A stretch of 40,922 nt of DNA from an uncultured Clostridia bacterium (lineage in GTDB: Bacteria; Bacillota; Clostridia; Christensenellales; Aristaeellaceae). The stretch is from positions 1-40,922 of the forward strand of contig CALNAU010000191.1 in the NCBI GenBank assembly GCA_937874275.1, read 5' to 3'. The notes beneath the pieces are model-generated. The model made no database searches. It was not told the DNA's origin and saw only the letters and a program-made list of their open reading frames with translations. Both the position numbers and the translations under genes were made by a program. Below, piece by piece: positions 38,990-40,922 of this stretch; position 1 is the stretch's first letter; each line of letters begins with the position of its first letter.

Positions 38990-40405
38990 TTAGAAGTTGA
39001 AGTAAATAAAGGGGTTGTAGGTGGCGTTGATGCACACCATCAAGGCCAGGGCAAACACCAGCACCATGGCCAGTGACCGGCCCAGATACCGCGCTTTGGC
39101 CAGCGGCTTGCCCGCGGCCTCAGATGCCCATCTCTGGCCGACCCACCGGGCGAGAGGCAGGCAACCCAACAGGGAGGCAATCAGCACCCAGCGCCCGTTG
39201 TTCAGATAGTAGAAGAAGTTTCTGTCCACCAAAGAGGTGGCTCCGCGCCCCACCAAGTACCCCAAATAATGAATAGCATTATTCAGTCCATCTACACGGA
39301 AGAGCACCCAGCCGCCCAGCACGACCAACAGCGTATAGACATGGGACAAGGGCCCCAACCTGCGGGTGATGTTGGTCAGCCGCTCAAACAACAAAAACGC
39401 GAAGTAATACAGCCCCCAGACCACGAAATTCCAGCTGGCGCCGTGCCACAGGCCGGTCAGCAGCCACACGGTGAGCAGGTTGAGCACCCACCTGGCCTTG
39501 CCCTTGCGGTTGCCCCCCATGGGGATGTAGACATAATCCCTGAACCAGCTGCTAAGCGAAATGTGCCACCTGCGCCAGAAATCGGTCACTGAGTTTGCTA
39601 TGTAGGGGTAATTGAAGTTTTCCAGAAAGTGGAAGCCAAACATGCGCCCCAGGCCGATGGCCATATCCGAGTAGCCGGAAAAATCAAAGTAGATCTGCAA
39701 AGCATAGGCAATGGCGCCAAGCCATGCCGTGGCCACCGACAGGCCAGTTGTCAGGCCAAAGATGTTGTCGGCAATCAGGCCCACATAGTTGGCCAGCAGC
39801 ACCTTTTTGCCCAGGCCGAATACAAAGCGGGTGACCCCGGCGGTAAAATCCTGCGCCGTCTCCCGGCGGTGGCCGATCTCGTGCGCCACCGTTTCATAGC
39901 GCACGATGGGCCCGGCGATCAGCTGCGGAAACAGCGAGATATACAGCCCCACGTTGAGCACATTCTTCTGCGCGGGGGCCGTGCGGCGGTAGACGTCAAA
40001 CACATAAGACATGATCTGGAAGGTGAAAAAGGAGATGCCGATGGGCAGCGCGATGTCCAGCTGGATGTGGCCGCGCCCCAGCAGCGGCCCCAGCGTGCGG
40101 GCGGCAAACCCCAGGTATTTAAAGACAAAGATCAGCCCCACATCAAACGCGATGGGAAAGAACAGCAGCCACCGGCGCTTCGCCAGGCTCTCCTGTCGGT
40201 CAATCTGCAGGGCAAAGAACCAGTTGATGACAATGCTGAACAGCATCACAAACACAAAGATCGGCTCGCCCCAGGCAAAGAACCCCAGGCTGAAGAACAG
40301 CAGCGTATAGTTTCTGAACGATCTCCCCTTGAAGAACGGGTTGTAGTACACGCACAGCACCAGCGGCAGGAAGATCAGCAGAAAAACCGGCGAAGAAAAA
40401 ACCAA
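38990..40405 (-). CDS. MBOAT O-acyltransferase (AlgI-like)
   Basis: This 471-residue membrane-bound O-acyltransferase has about ten membrane helices. It probably moves acetyl groups across the membrane for the partner protein downstream. The catalytic histidine is His321 in GLWHGASWNF. DFWRRWHISLSSWFRDYVYIPMGG (split at RRWHIS) is the AlgI signature. The TTG at 40405 begins LVFSSPVFLLIFLP, the family's usual N-terminus, with AGGGGAG eight bases upstream. The 21-residue upstream extension is less typical. A promoter lies about 100 bases before. Confidence 0.93.
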   Translation of the reverse strand: MVFSSPVFLLIFLPLVLCVYYNPFFKGRSFRNYTLLFFSLGFFAWGEPIFVFVMLFSIVINWFFALQIDRQESLAKRRWLLFFPIAFDVGLIFVFKYLGFAARTLGPLLGRGHIQLDIALPIGISFFTFQIMSYVFDVYRRTAPAQKNVLNVGLYISLFPQLIAGPIVRYETVAHEIGHRRETAQDFTAGVTRFVFGLGKKVLLANYVGLIADNIFGLTTGLSVATAWLGAIAYALQIYFDFSGYSDMAIGLGRMFGFHFLENFNYPYIANSVTDFWRRWHISLSSWFRDYVYIPMGGNRKGKARWVLNLLTVWLLTGLWHGASWNFVVWGLYYFAFLLFERLTNITRRLGPLSHVYTLLVVLGGWVLFRVDGLNNAIHYLGYLVGRGATSLVDRNFFYYLNNGRWVLIASLLGCLPLARWVGQRWASEAAGKPLAKARYLGRSLAMVLVFALALMVCINATYNPFIYFNF

Positions 40406-40504
40406 AGACTCCTCTCCCCTCATCCCACTTGTTTTCAGAAAAAATAGCGCCGGCAGGCTTTCGCCCATATCCGTCGCTATATCCCACTTTCTGAAACTAT
40501 TGGC

Positions 40505-40533
40505 ATCATAGCATCTTTCGGTGCAGCCAACAA
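40505..40533 (-). promoter_or_regulatory. Putative promoter of the MBOAT/AlgX-like operon
   Basis: On the minus strand TTGTTG (40528-40533), 17 bases and TATGAT (40505-40510) give a plausible vegetative promoter with a leader of about 90 bases. The remaining gap up to 40633 holds a GCCC-CTTT-GGGC hairpin with TTTTTT on the plus strand and an AATGCC/GGCATT dyad, but no gene. Confidence 0.6.
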
Positions 40534-40633
40534 GTGGGGCGATATCTGCGCCAAGCCCCTTTGGGCGGTTTTTTCAATGCCTGCAAGGCATTTGCGCCAG
40601 TTGTAAACAATTGGTCATAGGCCCGCCGGATGC

Positions 40634-40667
40634 AAAAACCCCGCGGCGCGTCGTGCGGGCCGCGGGG
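40634..40667 (-). terminator. Terminator of the V-type ATPase operon
   Basis: On the minus strand CCCCGCGGC and GCCGCGGGG form a perfect 9-bp stem (40639-40647 with 40659-40667), followed by TTTTT (40634-40638). It ends 35 bases after the subunit D gene. Confidence 0.92.
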
Positions 40668-40701
40668 CATCATGCATAGGATCGGTCTGCTATAGCCGGT
40701 C

Positions 40702-40922
40702 TCAGGTCCTGTCCTTGATCATTTCCTTAACCTTCATCAGGCGTGTCAGGTTGCCGCGTTCGTTCTCGTCCAGCTTCATGCTGATGTATCGGATGGTCTC
40801 CTCAAACTGGGGAATCATCACATGCTCCAGCGCGTTCACGCGGCGGCGTGTCTTTTGGATTTCGTCCGCCAGCATGGCGCAGGTCTTTTCCACCTCGGCC
40901 AGCTTGAGCAATTGGGGCAGCG
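40702..40922 (-). CDS. ntpD: V-type ATP synthase subunit D, C-terminal part
   Basis: Only the last 73 residues are in the window; the gene continues past the right edge. The segment LPQLLKLAEVEKT, then TRRRVNALEHVMIP and MKLDENERGNLTRLMKVKEMI, is characteristic of the C-terminal helix of subunit D, the central rotor stalk of V/A-type ATPases. It appears to be the last gene of its operon because a strong terminator follows. The rotary complex would couple ion movement to ATP synthesis or hydrolysis. Confidence 0.93.
   Translation of the reverse strand, partial: LPQLLKLAEVEKTCAMLADEIQKTRRRVNALEHVMIPQFEETIRYISMKLDENERGNLTRLMKVKEMIKDRT

Noticed and set aside
40600..40611. TTGTTTACAACT on the minus strand, identical to 12 bases at 33279-33290
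   Set aside because: Only one half-site is present; the second 11-bp-spaced repeat is missing, so I do not count it as a third regulator box.
1..40922. tRNA, rRNA, CRISPR array, integrase or insertion-sequence transposase
   Set aside because: None could be recognised; apart from the MITE and the related repeat there is no sign of mobile genes.

Overview
The window is a gene-dense, high-G+C (about 60-65% by eye) piece of an anaerobic Firmicutes/Clostridia-type chromosome. It carries a complete clostridial lysine-fermentation operon, the ireB-ruvX-DUF1292 block, a DUF4364-ispDF block, YesM/YesN-type two-component genes, a Firmicutes-style LexA box and the end of a V-type ATPase subunit D gene. 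A Christensenellales-like gut anaerobe would fit, but the species cannot be read from the sequence. The secreted binding proteins have signal peptides without a lipobox cysteine, which is unusual for a monoderm Firmicute.

Layout: (1) 66-3559, minus: DUF4364 regulator, IspDF and a HerA-like ATPase. (2) 3684-11204, plus: a promoter, a lysine riboswitch with an intrinsic terminator, then a MaoC hydratase, kal, kce, kdd, kamA, kamB, kamD and kamE. These genes take lysine to acetoacetate plus crotonyl-CoA, the branch leading to butyrate and acetate. The terminator re-uses the 3' strand of the riboswitch P1 helix, which predicts that lysine turns the operon on. kamC is not in the cluster. (3) 11290-12883, minus: a Y-family DNA polymerase and a small partner behind a LexA operator. 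(4) 13139-14345, minus: a baeRF release-factor-like protein with a SigB-like promoter. (5) 14364-19263, minus: a promoter and cobalamin riboswitch, then btuF-btuC-btuD, two histidine phosphatases and an HD hydrolase. This operon would supply the B12 that KamDE needs. (6) 19314-21833, minus: diaminopropionate ammonia-lyase, then ireB-ruvX-DUF1292. (7) 21896-31161: a galactose-type ABC transporter (mglBAC plus a one-helix protein) on the minus strand, divergent from a YesN-like regulator, a YesM-like kinase and two periplasmic-binding-fold proteins. Two 13-bp direct repeats one 21-bp period apart lie between the divergent promoters. (8) 31184-35117, plus: an OmpR-type regulator, its kinase and a secreted protein of unknown function. 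Near-identical 11-bp-period boxes precede both the regulator gene and the secreted-protein gene. (9) 35202-37525, minus: an FMN-binding protein, a MarR regulator and two flavodoxin-fold oxidoreductases. A 155-bp palindromic MITE has inserted exactly at the old MarR/flavoprotein ATGA junction. (10) 37528-40533, minus: an AlgX-like/MBOAT acyl-transfer pair. (11) 40634-40922, minus: a terminator and the C-terminus of V-type ATPase subunit D.

The most interesting signals are the predicted lysine-ON riboswitch on a catabolic operon, the MITE at a start/stop junction, the sugar-sensing cluster with its repeat operator, and the paired boxes linking a two-component system to an unknown secreted protein.
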